64,000 nucleotides of DNA from Synergistales bacterium (GTDB lineage Bacteria; Synergistota; Synergistia; Synergistales; Synergistaceae), in the NCBI GenBank assembly GCA_026002695.1, contig BOCB01000001.1, positions 35,636 through 99,635 of the forward strand, read 5' to 3'. The notes below the pieces were generated by a model, which had not been told where the DNA came from, ran no database searches, and saw only the letters and a program-made list of their open reading frames with translations. Below, piece by piece: positions 18,001 to 25,127 of this stretch (the first letter of the stretch is position 1; every line of letters begins with the position of its first letter). The translations under genes were made by a program, and so were the position numbers.

Positions 18001-19105
18001 GCGCCGCAATTCCTATGGTCAGAGGCTGACCTAACTGTGTCGCGCCCTGCTCGAAAATATTTCCGATTATTTTGCCCGCGGCGATCAGACCGGGATATGG
18101 TAGTGACACACCCCACACTGACGGAATGAGATCCCCGCAGGAGGATTCCCCTCCCTGAACAACCAGCCCTATAAACAGTTCAGAAGGCAGTATTGTGCCG
18201 TCGCCGTTAGTGTCGTAGGACGCGAAGTTGATATAAGACGCCGCCGCGTCAAGGGCCGGCTGGGCACAATTAACTATCCAATCACCGTAAGCTCCGCTTC
18301 CGATGAACTTCCCCCAGTCGTTATGCAAGCCGGGAAGATCGACCGCTATAACTCCATCGTTGGCTGTGCCGAATGTTTCGGCGGCCGGATTGATATCGGC
18401 GGCTCCGCCCGTGTTCTCATTGTAGAATGCCGCGACGGATTTCGCCCCGTATGTCTTGTTGAACATATAGTCGCTGAGAAACGCCTCATCACTCGGGGAA
18501 AACGCAATGCCGCTCACACGAGAGTCGCCCGGGAAGCGCACGTATATCACAATACCTGCCCGCGGAGCGGATGCCCCGGGCGACAAGAGCGAAGCGGACG
18601 CTCTCGACTGTAATCGGGCGCCTGAAGCGGCGCCTGTCATCTCTTTCATAGCCGCGTCCCTCTTCGCCGTAGCCGCGCGCGCTTTTTCAGCGATGTACTC
18701 GGGCGGGCTCTCCTCTTTCAGCTGCGGAGGCATACCCCCCGGAAGCGGCGGAGTTAGTTTCCTGTTCAGGTACGGAACGGTAACCTTGCCGAGCGGCTGC
18801 CGCGCGAACCCGTCCTCAGCCGGAGGAACAAAGTTCGCCTCAGGTATCCAGGAGGCAAGGTACAGATCCGCGCTCGTCTCCTCGGTGTTGCCGAAGGCGG
18901 CAAGGTTACCGTATTCGTCCGTCATCCAGCTCAGAAATTCGTCGCCTTTGATATAGAAATTTACCGCCTTGCCGTCTGACTGCGTGTGTTTTAACATTTC
19001 CGGATAAGCGGGTACGGCGTCGGCTCTGCCGCTGCCAAAGCCAAGCCCGAACGAGAACAGCGGCAGTAACAGCGCGGCAAGCATCAAAAAACATCTCTTC
19101 TTCAT
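15047..19105 (-). CDS. Secreted M6-type metalloprotease with beta-helix, Ig-like domain and Synerg-CTERM tail
   Basis: A 1352-residue exported protein; ATG 19105 has GGAGGG nine bases upstream and starts a clear signal peptide (K-K-R-C-F-L-M-L-A-A-L). The protease domain carries the zinc motif H-E-L-G-H-A-L-F-G-F-P-D-L-Y-D near residue 368, as in immune inhibitor A-like M6 peptidases. About residues 640-950 resemble a right-handed beta-helix with repeated N-C-x-F units. A BIG2-like region follows (V-S-G-L-V-L-H-P-K-K-I-T). The tail has G-G-G-G-G-C, a hydrophobic stretch and a basic end, matching Synerg-CTERM sorting signals. It should be displayed on or released from the cell surface; the target is unknown. 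Confidence 0.85.
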   Translation of the reverse strand: MKKRCFLMLAALLLPLFSFGLGFGSGRADAVPAYPEMLKHTQSDGKAVNFYIKGDEFLSWMTDEYGNLAAFGNTEETSADLYLASWIPEANFVPPAEDGFARQPLGKVTVPYLNRKLTPPLPGGMPPQLKEESPPEYIAEKARAATAKRDAAMKEMTGAASGARLQSRASASLLSPGASAPRAGIVIYVRFPGDSRVSGIAFSPSDEAFLSDYMFNKTYGAKSVAAFYNENTGGAADINPAAETFGTANDGVIAVDLPGLHNDWGKFIGSGAYGDWIVNCAQPALDAAASYINFASYDTNGDGTILPSELFIGLVVQGGESSCGDLIPSVWGVSLPYPGLIAAGKIIGNIFEQGATQLGQPLTIGIAAHELGHALFGFPDLYDTSVSELPGFGYWSLMAQGSWSRQTGERGGETPSMIDPYCLYSAGLAAPNAVLNKNSSGTFTAAGHTGIYLVSTDNTDQYFLLQPRDAATPRDGGTFTMIDKSGPYAGYSTKGLFIVHVDGSVSGSFSSAAQPHPGRAVEEAHGGGFHLLGGYPGNAAAKNNGDLGDLFGNKPAGAAGEFGFGTPAVTDPDTNLYSGSTAPLISGQSIVSGIRIWDIKPLAGTDSMSFRMGTGVPADWYVKTAAAGLMNGMDWDNASSDLSGVMALAADGDNIYVAEGTYTPSLNIYGSPAAGAARTFPLWNKGCNLTGGYANASAGTNTALTAPNWDPWTFRTILDGEDQANHVMYIGTNIDGATFNVSINGFTVTRGNAASFLLSYSGGGIYMGANLGYINFRVTNCRFIDNFAVSEGGAVYGSALRIVGDFTNCTFSGNRSKEYGGGAAAWYVGGQGPLNYTNCTFVSNTSGVPGGAILSNVAGTVTNCTFVNNTDVNNTGYGNAISAYHGLAVRNSLFVNNGISGSDVMSGVIDGGYNIFGLSPGRTLASTSQSLDPAIMNIGSLSYNTGVNETIPLLDGSPAIDVIPAAGANLPAKDQRYVDRPVRAKGDVGAFEASGSPAPVSGLVLHPKKITALAGDRNLLFTVWPGESGGAVPSAGTWTSNPTKVAVVEATTPSAGGRPQGKARAVGAGEAIITFAGPGGVTADGTVEVLPLTGSRSPAAPELSPSAPQASPILAGAPMKQIAAGDISDAGSGRAFAYPLAVVLREYAPEGFTPSSDALAMIGDPKIFEIDYDSSAISASSQQALPLEITFEAAIGAGNVVTDGGEIDLNAFFSKYGVFKQIGGKVFDLSNIVKDAGISLSDAFSVNSAPGGVKVTARICLIDSGAADVTASKGSEGAFVLIYDGKNDGMWSDPLFVAERKVSASPDSEPAAAVSANNGGGGGCEVFSASVLMILAVALALKFTERSRRAKR

Positions 19106-19148
19106 AACGTGGTTCCCTCCCTCAGTAGTCACCTTTCGGCTTCCTCCG

Positions 19149-21524
19149 TTACTGCCGCAGCAGCGACAGTATGTTCTGCGGCAGCTGGTTCGCCTGAGCG
19201 AGCATGGACGTTCCCGCCTGGGAGAGTATGTTGAGCTTCGTGAACTCCATCATCTCCTTGGCCATGTCCGCGTCGCGTATCCGGCTCTCCGCCTGCGTCG
19301 TGTTCTGACCGGCAGCGGTCAGGTTGTTTATCGCGTGCTCTAACCTGTTCTGGTATGCGCCGAGCATCGCCCTCTGAGACGACACCCTGCCTATCGCGCC
19401 GTCTATCGCCGTTACAGCGCGGGCGGCGGACTCCCTGTCCGTCACTGCTATCCCGCGCAGCCCCAGCGCCTCCGACCCCAGCGCCGCTATCGATAAGGAG
19501 AACCTCTCGAGCTCATTCGCCCCCACCTGGAGGTACGTCGTGTTGTCCGTCAGGTGGACGATTCTTGTCTCGATCCCCTCGGCGAGGAGGTCGTATTTCA
19601 GAGTCTTTTCGTTCCACGACGCCCTTATGCCCATCATTGAGGAGAACACGATGTCGATATTCGGGTCGATCGCGCCCTCTATGATATTGCCGCTGAAGCG
19701 AACGCGGTTCACGCTGTTGCCCGAGTGGGCGTCGGTTACCACAGCCTCGTACCGCGCTTCTCGCGCGGACTGTATCACGTTGAAGCCGAACGCGTTGAGT
19801 ATGTCCTCGTCAGCGCTCAGAGTGAGCCTGCCCGCGCCGCCCGGTATTATCGAACGGAGCAGCAGCGTCCCGAGCACGGATTCATGGGTGTTCGCCGCGC
19901 CGCCCGCCATCGAGGAGAGGCGCCTCACCCCTTTCAAATAAGCCCCCTGCCCTAATGAATTCGCTATCGCCTGGTTCAGCTTTTGCGTAACGTCGCCGAG
20001 GGTGTCGCTCGAATAAAGCGTAACGGATGCGCGGGCGCCGTCCCCCTGCATGACGGTCAGTTCCTTAGGCTCGTTCAGCATAAATCGGCCGTTGGCGTCC
20101 CAGAACTCCCTGATGTCGCGCAGCTTCACCCTCTCGTCCGCGATCTGACCGATGAACGTGGAGGTGAACCGCATCGAGCCCATCGTTTCCCCGTCAGCTC
20201 CGACCGCTGACGAGTCGAGCCCGTCGGCGAACCTGATGTTCACGGAACCTTCGAAACTGCTGCCGTTAAACGGGTTGAGGAAATACTGACTGACCTGAAC
20301 GGTCTTCCCGCTCACCAACGACGGAGCGAAGTTGTACTCGTTCTTGTTGTCGAAATAGAGCGTGTCCGCGCCGTTCGGCCCGACCTCGTCCCATGCGTAC
20401 TCCCAATCTTGATTGAGCTTGCCTGCGATATTTATGTGCATATCGTCATCGGGATAATCCACAGGGGGGTTCATGTTCCACGTGAACTTCATGACCATTT
20501 TGTCCCCGACGTCGTACTCGGTGAAGTCGGGGATACTTATTCCGGCGGCGGGGAGGTCAAATCCCAGCTTGTCGTAGACATCGCCGGCCGCTATCCCCGA
20601 TATTCCGGCGGCGGTTATGATGAGATTGTCGTCCGTAAAGCGCCTCGTCTCGCCGTCATATCCGATAGTTGTGCTTTGGCAGGAGAAGCGCACCCATCCG
20701 GTGTCATTATCTACGCCCACGACCTCAAGAAGCACGCTCGCGTTGACGTCCTGCCTCGGCAGGGTGATAGCGGAGTAATCGACCGTAATGGGCGGCGGCA
20801 GCGCGCCGAGCCCGTAGGACTGCTGAACATAGGCATCTCCTACCGTGTATTTTTTAACATCTGCAGTGAAGTCGCCCGGCGGATAGTCGTCAAGGGACTC
20901 GATAGTGCCGACGTCCTTGTTATTGACGACGCCGATCGCAACATTTTTGTGCTTTATGTAGAATATATGGCTCTTCTGTACCTCGGCCTCTCCGGCGTCG
21001 ACCGCGCGGACGGAAACTTTGTAGTTCCCCTCGCCGGGCTTGCCGGACAACGCGCCGCGGACGAGGACGCGCGTGTCGAGGTTGTCGGTGCTCCAGATCA
21101 CTGACGAGCTCCCGTCGAGCAGCTGCTTGCGGTTGAATTGGGTGGTGCTCGCTATGCGATCCGCTTCGCCGCGCAGCTCGTCGATCTCGTACTGGATGAA
21201 CATTCTGTCGCCGGCGGTCAGCGTCTCGTTGGCCGCCTGCACAGACAGCTCTCTCATTCTCTGGAGTATGCTGTGGACTTCGTTCAGCGCGCCCTCCGCC
21301 GTCTGTATCATGGAGACGCCGTCCTGGGAGTTGTTCACGGCCTGATTGAGACCGTTCACCTGAGCGCGCATTTTCTCGGATATGGCGAGCCCGGCGGCGT
21401 CGTCAGCCGCGCTGTTTATCCGCAAACCGGCGGAGAGCTTCTGAATTGACTTCTGAAGGTTAGAGTTGACTGCAGTTAACGCGTTATATGATTGAAGCGC
21501 CGGCACATTGGTATTGATCCTCAT
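19149..21524 (-). CDS. Flagellin with very large variable domain
   Basis: A 791-residue flagellin. The N-terminal D0/D1 region (M-R-I-N-T-N-V-P-A-L-Q-S-Y-N and L-S-A-G-L-R-I-N-S-A-A-D-D-A-A-G-L-A) and the C-terminal helix ending Q-A-N-Q-L-P-Q-N-I-L-S-L-L-R-Q are canonical. Between them lie about 550 residues of surface-exposed sequence, roughly double a standard flagellin. It polymerises into the flagellar filament after type III export. The start ATG overlaps a stop codon (ATGA) reachable from a repeat-containing leader reading frame, and a sigma70-like promoter lies about 180 bases upstream. No other flagellar genes are in the window. Confidence 0.95.
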   Translation of the reverse strand: MRINTNVPALQSYNALTAVNSNLQKSIQKLSAGLRINSAADDAAGLAISEKMRAQVNGLNQAVNNSQDGVSMIQTAEGALNEVHSILQRMRELSVQAANETLTAGDRMFIQYEIDELRGEADRIASTTQFNRKQLLDGSSSVIWSTDNLDTRVLVRGALSGKPGEGNYKVSVRAVDAGEAEVQKSHIFYIKHKNVAIGVVNNKDVGTIESLDDYPPGDFTADVKKYTVGDAYVQQSYGLGALPPPITVDYSAITLPRQDVNASVLLEVVGVDNDTGWVRFSCQSTTIGYDGETRRFTDDNLIITAAGISGIAAGDVYDKLGFDLPAAGISIPDFTEYDVGDKMVMKFTWNMNPPVDYPDDDMHINIAGKLNQDWEYAWDEVGPNGADTLYFDNKNEYNFAPSLVSGKTVQVSQYFLNPFNGSSFEGSVNIRFADGLDSSAVGADGETMGSMRFTSTFIGQIADERVKLRDIREFWDANGRFMLNEPKELTVMQGDGARASVTLYSSDTLGDVTQKLNQAIANSLGQGAYLKGVRRLSSMAGGAANTHESVLGTLLLRSIIPGGAGRLTLSADEDILNAFGFNVIQSAREARYEAVVTDAHSGNSVNRVRFSGNIIEGAIDPNIDIVFSSMMGIRASWNEKTLKYDLLAEGIETRIVHLTDNTTYLQVGANELERFSLSIAALGSEALGLRGIAVTDRESAARAVTAIDGAIGRVSSQRAMLGAYQNRLEHAINNLTAAGQNTTQAESRIRDADMAKEMMEFTKLNILSQAGTSMLAQANQLPQNILSLLRQ

Positions 21525-21639
21525 GAGAGAATACCTCTAATGTGCCGCGACCCAAGCGGACGCTTAGGGACAGGACAGGACAGGACAGGACAGGACAGGA
21601 CAGGACAGGACAGGACAGGACAGGACCCCTGTTTATCAT
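21484..21639 (-). CDS. Possible leader peptide running through the pentanucleotide repeat into flagellin
   Basis: An ATG at 21639 has a textbook GGAGG site eight bases upstream. Its frame enters the (TCCTG)11 array, leaves it in a frame that is not flagellin's, and stops at TAA 21486-21484, 42 bases inside the flagellin gene. With 10 units it would instead stop at the TGA that overlaps the flagellin ATG. With 12 it would stop at once after the array. Translation is unproven and the peptide is low complexity, but the ribosome site is stronger than that of flagellin itself. Confidence 0.4.
   Translation of the reverse strand: MINRGPVLSCPVLSCPVLSCPVLSLSVRLGRGTLEVFSHEDQYQCAGASII
21571..21625 (-). 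repeat. Pentanucleotide array, 11 units of CAGGA (TCCTG on the coding side), in the flagellin leader
   Basis: Eleven perfect 5-bp units lie 47-101 bases upstream of the flagellin ATG, between promoter and start codon. Units that are not a multiple of three change frame with each slip. Confidence 0.97.
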
Positions 21640-21708
21640 TTACAACACCTCCATGTGTGTTATCGACAGGATCTTCCTTGATCCTTAGTACAATTACCAA
21701 ACAATATA

Positions 21709-21737
21709 AGTATAGCACGCGAAAGCAGTGCCGTCAA
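21709..21737 (-). promoter_or_regulatory. Sigma70-type promoter for flagellin
   Basis: TTGACG (21737-21732) and TATACT (21714-21709) are 17 bases apart on the minus strand. Predicted transcripts would begin near 21702 and include the whole pentanucleotide array. No sigma28 motif was seen. Confidence 0.65.
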
Positions 21738-21851
21738 TTTTCCTCGAACCACAGGTTAATAAATTTTAATCAAGATAAATCAACTGTCAGTAAACCTGTC
21801 AGAAACAAAAACAATATAATCTGCGCGGTGAACATCATGCCGCCCCGCGCG

Positions 21852-21900
21852 CCCTCAAAACGGCGAAATTCCGTTTTAGTGATTTAATCAGTTCTTCCTG
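21852..21900 (+). repeat. Interspersed repeat family A, core copy
   Basis: A CAAAACGG...CCGTTTTA hairpin and a GATTTAATCAG tail, immediately upstream of the ferredoxin promoter. Confidence 0.6.
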
Positions 21901-21909
21901 TGTTATAAT
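21901..21909 (+). promoter_or_regulatory. Extended -10 promoter for ferredoxin
   Basis: TGTTATAAT matches an extended -10 (TG, one base, TATAAT) 49 bases upstream of the ferredoxin ATG. A good -35 is not evident because a family-A repeat occupies that position. Confidence 0.5.
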
Positions 21910-21957
21910 AGCCGGACTAATGTTCGTACAATTTTCATAATGAAGGAGGGATTTCTC

Positions 21958-22128
21958 ATGTCTGTAACAATCGATGCGGGTAAATGCAACGGCTGTGAGT
22001 CTTGTGTGGAAGGCTGCCCGGTAAGCGCGATCACCGTCGACGGCGGCAAAGCAAAAGTAGACGACGACACCTGCGTGGACTGCGGAGCTTGTGCGGGCAC
22101 CTGTCCGTCAGAAGCCATATCCCAGTAA
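21958..22128 (+). CDS. 2[4Fe-4S] ferredoxin
   Basis: A 56-residue clostridial-type ferredoxin. It has two C-x-x-C-x-x-x-x-C-P motifs: C-N-G-C-E-S-C-V-E-G-C-P and C-V-D-C-G-A-C-A-G-T-C-P. The second arm differs from the classical spacing because of extra residues before the last Cys. ATG 21958 is chosen with AAGGAGGG seven bases upstream. It is a low-potential electron carrier for anaerobic oxidoreductases, transcribed alone with a promoter and terminator of its own. Confidence 0.93.
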   Translation: MSVTIDAGKCNGCESCVEGCPVSAITVDGGKAKVDDDTCVDCGACAGTCPSEAISQ

Positions 22129-22150
22129 CGAATCCAACAGTACACAACAT

Positions 22151-22191
22151 AAAAGGGGCTCCCTTAAAACAAACGGGAACCCCTTTTATGA
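22151..22191 (+). terminator. Rho-independent terminator after ferredoxin
   Basis: AAAAGGGG and TCCC pair with GGG and CCCCTTTT around an A-rich loop, followed by T-rich sequence. It is symmetrical enough to serve the minus strand too. Confidence 0.8.
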
Positions 22192-22258
22192 TATAATCGG
22201 CATAAGACGCAACATCGCGTTTAGAACAGGCTCCGGGCAGCCGAAGATCGTCCGTTAA

Positions 22259-23884
22259 TCAGTTCATCTCGGTCCAATAGACCATGAAGTCGCCCCAGCC
22301 GAGGACGTTCGGAATGAAGGTCTTTACCTTCGGCGATATGACAAAGTAGTGCTCCATATTGAAGAGCGGCAGGAACGCGGCGAGCTTATGGGTTATCATG
22401 TTGTCGAGCTCGCGGTATTCGTCTATGCGCTTCTGCGGGTTCAGCTCGGAGCGCGCTTGCAGTATCAGCTTGTCAACCTGCGGATTGTTGAGGTTTATCG
22501 AGCGGGAGCGGCTCATGTTCACGTCCTTACCCGAGTAGAAGAACTTGTAGAAATATGGATCCGCGTCGGCGTCAGACCAGCTGCCCGGATACAGCATCAG
22601 ACTGCCGGACGTGCGCTTGTCGACAAATACGGCCTCGTCGAGAGGGGAAACCTTCACAACAAAACCGGCTTTCCCCATAGTCGCCTGGAGGAGTTCGCCC
22701 ATGCGAGAGTAAGCTCTGCCGCTCGATCCGGCATTCGAGAACGAGAACTCTATCGCGACGGGCAGCTTCAACCCCGACTTCTCGAGCAGCTTCTTCGCGG
22801 CGGCAGGGTCGTAATTTATCTTGCTCGTGGGGTTCGGCTGATACGGATACGTCCCCTTTGCGAGTATATTATGCGGCAATACGCCGGTTCCATAGTAGAC
22901 TGCGTCGAGTATCTCTTTGCGCGGCACAGCCATCTGGAGCGCCTTGCGGACGTTCAGGTTATCTAACGGAGGCTGTGCGACGTTCATCGCGAGGTAGCGG
23001 AGCCCGATACGAAGTGTCTTGACCATGTGCTTCTTCCACTTGGCCGAGCCTCGGAAGTAAGGTATTTGCGAGGGGGCAGTGTCGCAGTCGAATATGTCGA
23101 TGTCGCCCGTCTCGAACATCATGCGCGCCGTCTCAGGATCGCCGGCGATGTGAATGCGCACCGTATCGGCGCCGGGCTTGCCGCGCCAGTAATTGGGGTT
23201 GGCCTCTAAGACGTGGTAGCTGTCGAGTACCCACTCTTTCAGCACATATGCGCCCGAGCCCATGGTATCCTCCGGCGAGAGGCCGAACTTATCCCCCTTG
23301 GCCTTGGTGAACTTCTCCGAGTAAATGCTCCCGGCCGGGTCGGTGATGTTCGTGTCCACGAACGGAGGGAAGGGCTCCTCGAGCGTCATCTGCACAGTGT
23401 AGTCGCCGTCGGCCTTTATGCCGTCGACGGTCTTTTTCTTCCCGGCGAGCACGTCTTTGGCTCCGACTATCATGTCGAAGTAGCTCGTCTGAAGAGACTT
23501 CGTGGCGGGGTCGAACATGCGGTTGAACGTGTACAGCACGTCGCTCGCCTTGACGGGCGTACCGTCGGAGAACTTGGCGTTCTTGCGGAGCTTGAACGTG
23601 TAAACCTTGCCGTCCTTGCTCACGCTCCAGCTTTCGGCGAGCCCCGGTATCAGCTTCGGCTCGCGCGTCGCGGGATCGGCGACCTTCTCGACGAGCCTGT
23701 CGAATACATTATAGGGTACCATGTAATCTGACGTATTTAGCTGCACGTCCATCGTGGGCGGTTCGTTAGGATATACGAGCCCCAGCGTCTTGCCCGCCGC
23801 GCCGGCGGAACCCGCAAACACCGCAATAAACGCGGCCAGCAACAGAAGAACAATAAAACAACACCTTTTCACCTTACAAACCAA
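22259..23884 (-). CDS. ABC transporter substrate-binding protein, family 5 (peptide/nickel type)
   Basis: A 541-residue exported solute-binding protein of the DppA/OppA group (SBP_bac_5). A signal peptide (R-C-C-F-I-V-L-L-L-L-A-A-F) precedes the mature start. Family hallmarks include L-A-E-S-W-S-V-S-K-D-G-K-V-Y-T-F-K-L-R, then K-F-S-D-G-T-P-V-K-A-S-D-V-L-Y-T and a P-L-D-N-L-N-V-R-K-A-L block. The start is uncertain: TTG 23884 has GAGGAG ten bases upstream, and GTG 23872 is the alternative. Permease and ATPase genes are not adjacent, so it is an orphan binding protein here. The ligand is likely an oligopeptide. Confidence 0.9.
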   Translation of the reverse strand: MVCKVKRCCFIVLLLLAAFIAVFAGSAGAAGKTLGLVYPNEPPTMDVQLNTSDYMVPYNVFDRLVEKVADPATREPKLIPGLAESWSVSKDGKVYTFKLRKNAKFSDGTPVKASDVLYTFNRMFDPATKSLQTSYFDMIVGAKDVLAGKKKTVDGIKADGDYTVQMTLEEPFPPFVDTNITDPAGSIYSEKFTKAKGDKFGLSPEDTMGSGAYVLKEWVLDSYHVLEANPNYWRGKPGADTVRIHIAGDPETARMMFETGDIDIFDCDTAPSQIPYFRGSAKWKKHMVKTLRIGLRYLAMNVAQPPLDNLNVRKALQMAVPRKEILDAVYYGTGVLPHNILAKGTYPYQPNPTSKINYDPAAAKKLLEKSGLKLPVAIEFSFSNAGSSGRAYSRMGELLQATMGKAGFVVKVSPLDEAVFVDKRTSGSLMLYPGSWSDADADPYFYKFFYSGKDVNMSRSRSINLNNPQVDKLILQARSELNPQKRIDEYRELDNMITHKLAAFLPLFNMEHYFVISPKVKTFIPNVLGWGDFMVYWTEMN

Positions 23885-24101
23885 ACCCGATCAACTCCTC
23901 GCAAGTTTTGGAAAGCCCGTATAATCCAATCAATTAATCGGCTCTTCATTAAAAAAGCCGCGTAAACAAACGGAATAATATAGCCTCTCCTTTTTTATTA
24001 CAGTTCAATATCTTATCTATTTAAGCGGTTAAAGGGAATTTGTCAAGTAGGGGCGGCATTCTTGTGTCGTTAAAGAGAAATTGCAAGTTAAAATTTAGTT
24101 A

Positions 24102-24130
24102 TTGACAGAATGCTATGTTATTTGTAGAAT
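24102..24130 (+). promoter_or_regulatory. Strong sigma70-type promoter for the tRNA cluster
   Basis: TTGACA and TAGAAT with a 17-base spacer lie 31 bases upstream of the first tRNA. Confidence 0.8.
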
Positions 24131-24161
24131 AACTAACGTTGTGTAACTTGTTTGAGCTTGA

Positions 24162-24238
24162 GCGGGAATAGCTCAGCTGGTTAGAGCGATGGCCTTCCAA
24201 GCCGTAGGTCGCGGGTTCGAATCCCGTTTCCCGCTCCA
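24162..24238 (+). tRNA. tRNA-Gly (TCC)
   Basis: A full cloverleaf: acceptor GCGGGAA pairs with TTCCCGC, the anticodon loop CTTCCAA gives TCC, the T-arm has GGTTCGAATCC, and CCA is encoded. First of a four-tRNA transcript. Confidence 0.95.
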
Positions 24239-24261
24239 ATTTGGCAGTGGGTAATGAATTC

Positions 24262-24337
24262 GCCCTCGTAGCTCAATGGATAGAGCAACTGCCTTCTAAG
24301 CAGTAGGCCACAGGTTCGAGTCCTGTCGGGGGCGCCA
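24262..24337 (+). tRNA. tRNA-Arg (TCT)
   Basis: Acceptor GCCCTCG pairs with CGGGGGC (one G-T pair), the anticodon loop CTTCTAA gives TCT, the T-loop is GGTTCGAGTCC, and CCA is encoded. Confidence 0.95.
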
Positions 24338-24372
24338 TTAGGGCAGCTGTCTGAGTACCGAACTTTTTTCAT

Positions 24373-24450
24373 GGTGAGCGTAGCTCAGGTGGTTAGAGCT
24401 CCGGATTGTGGATCCGGAGGTCGGGGGTTCAAGTCCCCTCGCTCACCCCA
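24373..24450 (+). tRNA. tRNA-His (GTG)
   Basis: Acceptor GTGAGCG pairs with CGCTCAC, with the extra 5' G opposite discriminator C expected of tRNA-His. The anticodon loop contains GTG and CCA is encoded. Confidence 0.95.
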
Positions 24451-24482
24451 TATAAAGATGGAGCGTTTTGACAATAATGTTT

Positions 24483-24558
24483 GGATCGTTAGCTCAACTG
24501 GCAGAGCACCTGACTCTTAATCAGGGGGTTACAGGTTCGATTCCTGTACGATCCACCA
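24483..24558 (+). tRNA. tRNA-Lys (CTT)
   Basis: Acceptor GGATCGT pairs with ACGATCC, the anticodon loop CTCTTAA gives CTT, and CCA is encoded. It is the last tRNA of the cluster and lies just upstream of an integrase remnant, so its 3' end is a likely past attachment site. Confidence 0.95.
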
Positions 24559-24682
24559 TATCATATTTTCAGCCAAACGCAACGACACGCAAAACCTTTG
24601 GAAACTCTAAACCTAACCCCACTTACAGCCCCGGTCAAACACCACTAAACCCACACCAACCCAAACCGATACTGTATACTAT

Positions 24683-24838
24683 AAAGCAGGGCTGCTCATG
24701 CGGCAGATAGAGGCTTATCCGTATGATGTCATGCGTTACGCGCTGAAGTTCTCGGCCCTGACGTTCTGCCGCCCCGGAGAAATAAGACACGCCCTGTGGT
24801 TTGAGGGGCGAAAACTCCGTTTGACAAAGTCCGGCTAA
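24683..24838 (+). pseudogene. Tyrosine recombinase (integrase) fragment
   Basis: The frame reads G-L-L-M-R-Q-I-E-A-Y and then R-Y-A-L-K-F-S-A-L-T-F-C-R-P-G-E-I-R-H-A-L-W. This matches the box-I region of P4-type tRNA-targeting integrases (L-x-F-x-R-P-G-E-L-R-x-A-E-W), including the catalytic Arg. It stops 12 residues later, and the C-terminal H-x-x-R and Tyr are absent. About 50 of the usual 400 residues remain, 125 bases downstream of tRNA-Lys. No direct repeat of the tRNA 3' end could be recognised. Confidence 0.7.
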
Positions 24839-24849
24839 TATATGATAAT
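24821..24849 (+). promoter_or_regulatory. Promoter upstream of the cobalamin riboswitch
   Basis: TTGACA and GATAAT with a 17-base spacer. The -35 box lies inside the last codons of the integrase remnant, and transcription would start just before the riboswitch. Confidence 0.7.
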
Positions 24850-24855
24850 GACCTT

Positions 24856-24990
24856 CATGTTTTGGCAACGGGAATCCGGTGAAATACCGGAGCGGCCCCG
24901 CCACTGTAATCGGGACGAAACCGCGGACGCCACTGTGAAAACGGGAAGGCGCGGAATTAGGATGAACGAGAGCCAGGAAACCTGCCAAAC
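24856..24990 (+). promoter_or_regulatory. Cobalamin (B12) riboswitch
   Basis: The aptamer shows the conserved G-G-G-A-A then CCGGTG...CCGG-AGCGGCCCCGCCACTGT core. Next come GCCACTGTGAAAACGGGAAGG and the B12 box AGCCAGGAAACCTGCC at 24971-24986. It lies 140 bases upstream of the TonB receptor and should repress it when adenosylcobalamin is plentiful. No terminator hairpin was recognised after the aptamer, so control is probably at translation. Confidence 0.95.
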
Positions 24991-25127
24991 TAATTTATTA
25001 AGCCGGATTTTATTGCGCGCGGGCGCGGGTGGCCTTTTGGTACAGTCTGCCATATCACACATATCTTTAGCCAATCCCGCTCGATTTTAAGAAAATATCA
25101 ATATCTTTATAATTAGGAGTGATCTGT

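Noticed and set aside
23885..24101. Gene or RNA in the gap before the tRNA promoter
   Set aside because: AT-rich sequence with no open frame, hairpin with T-run or motif I could support.
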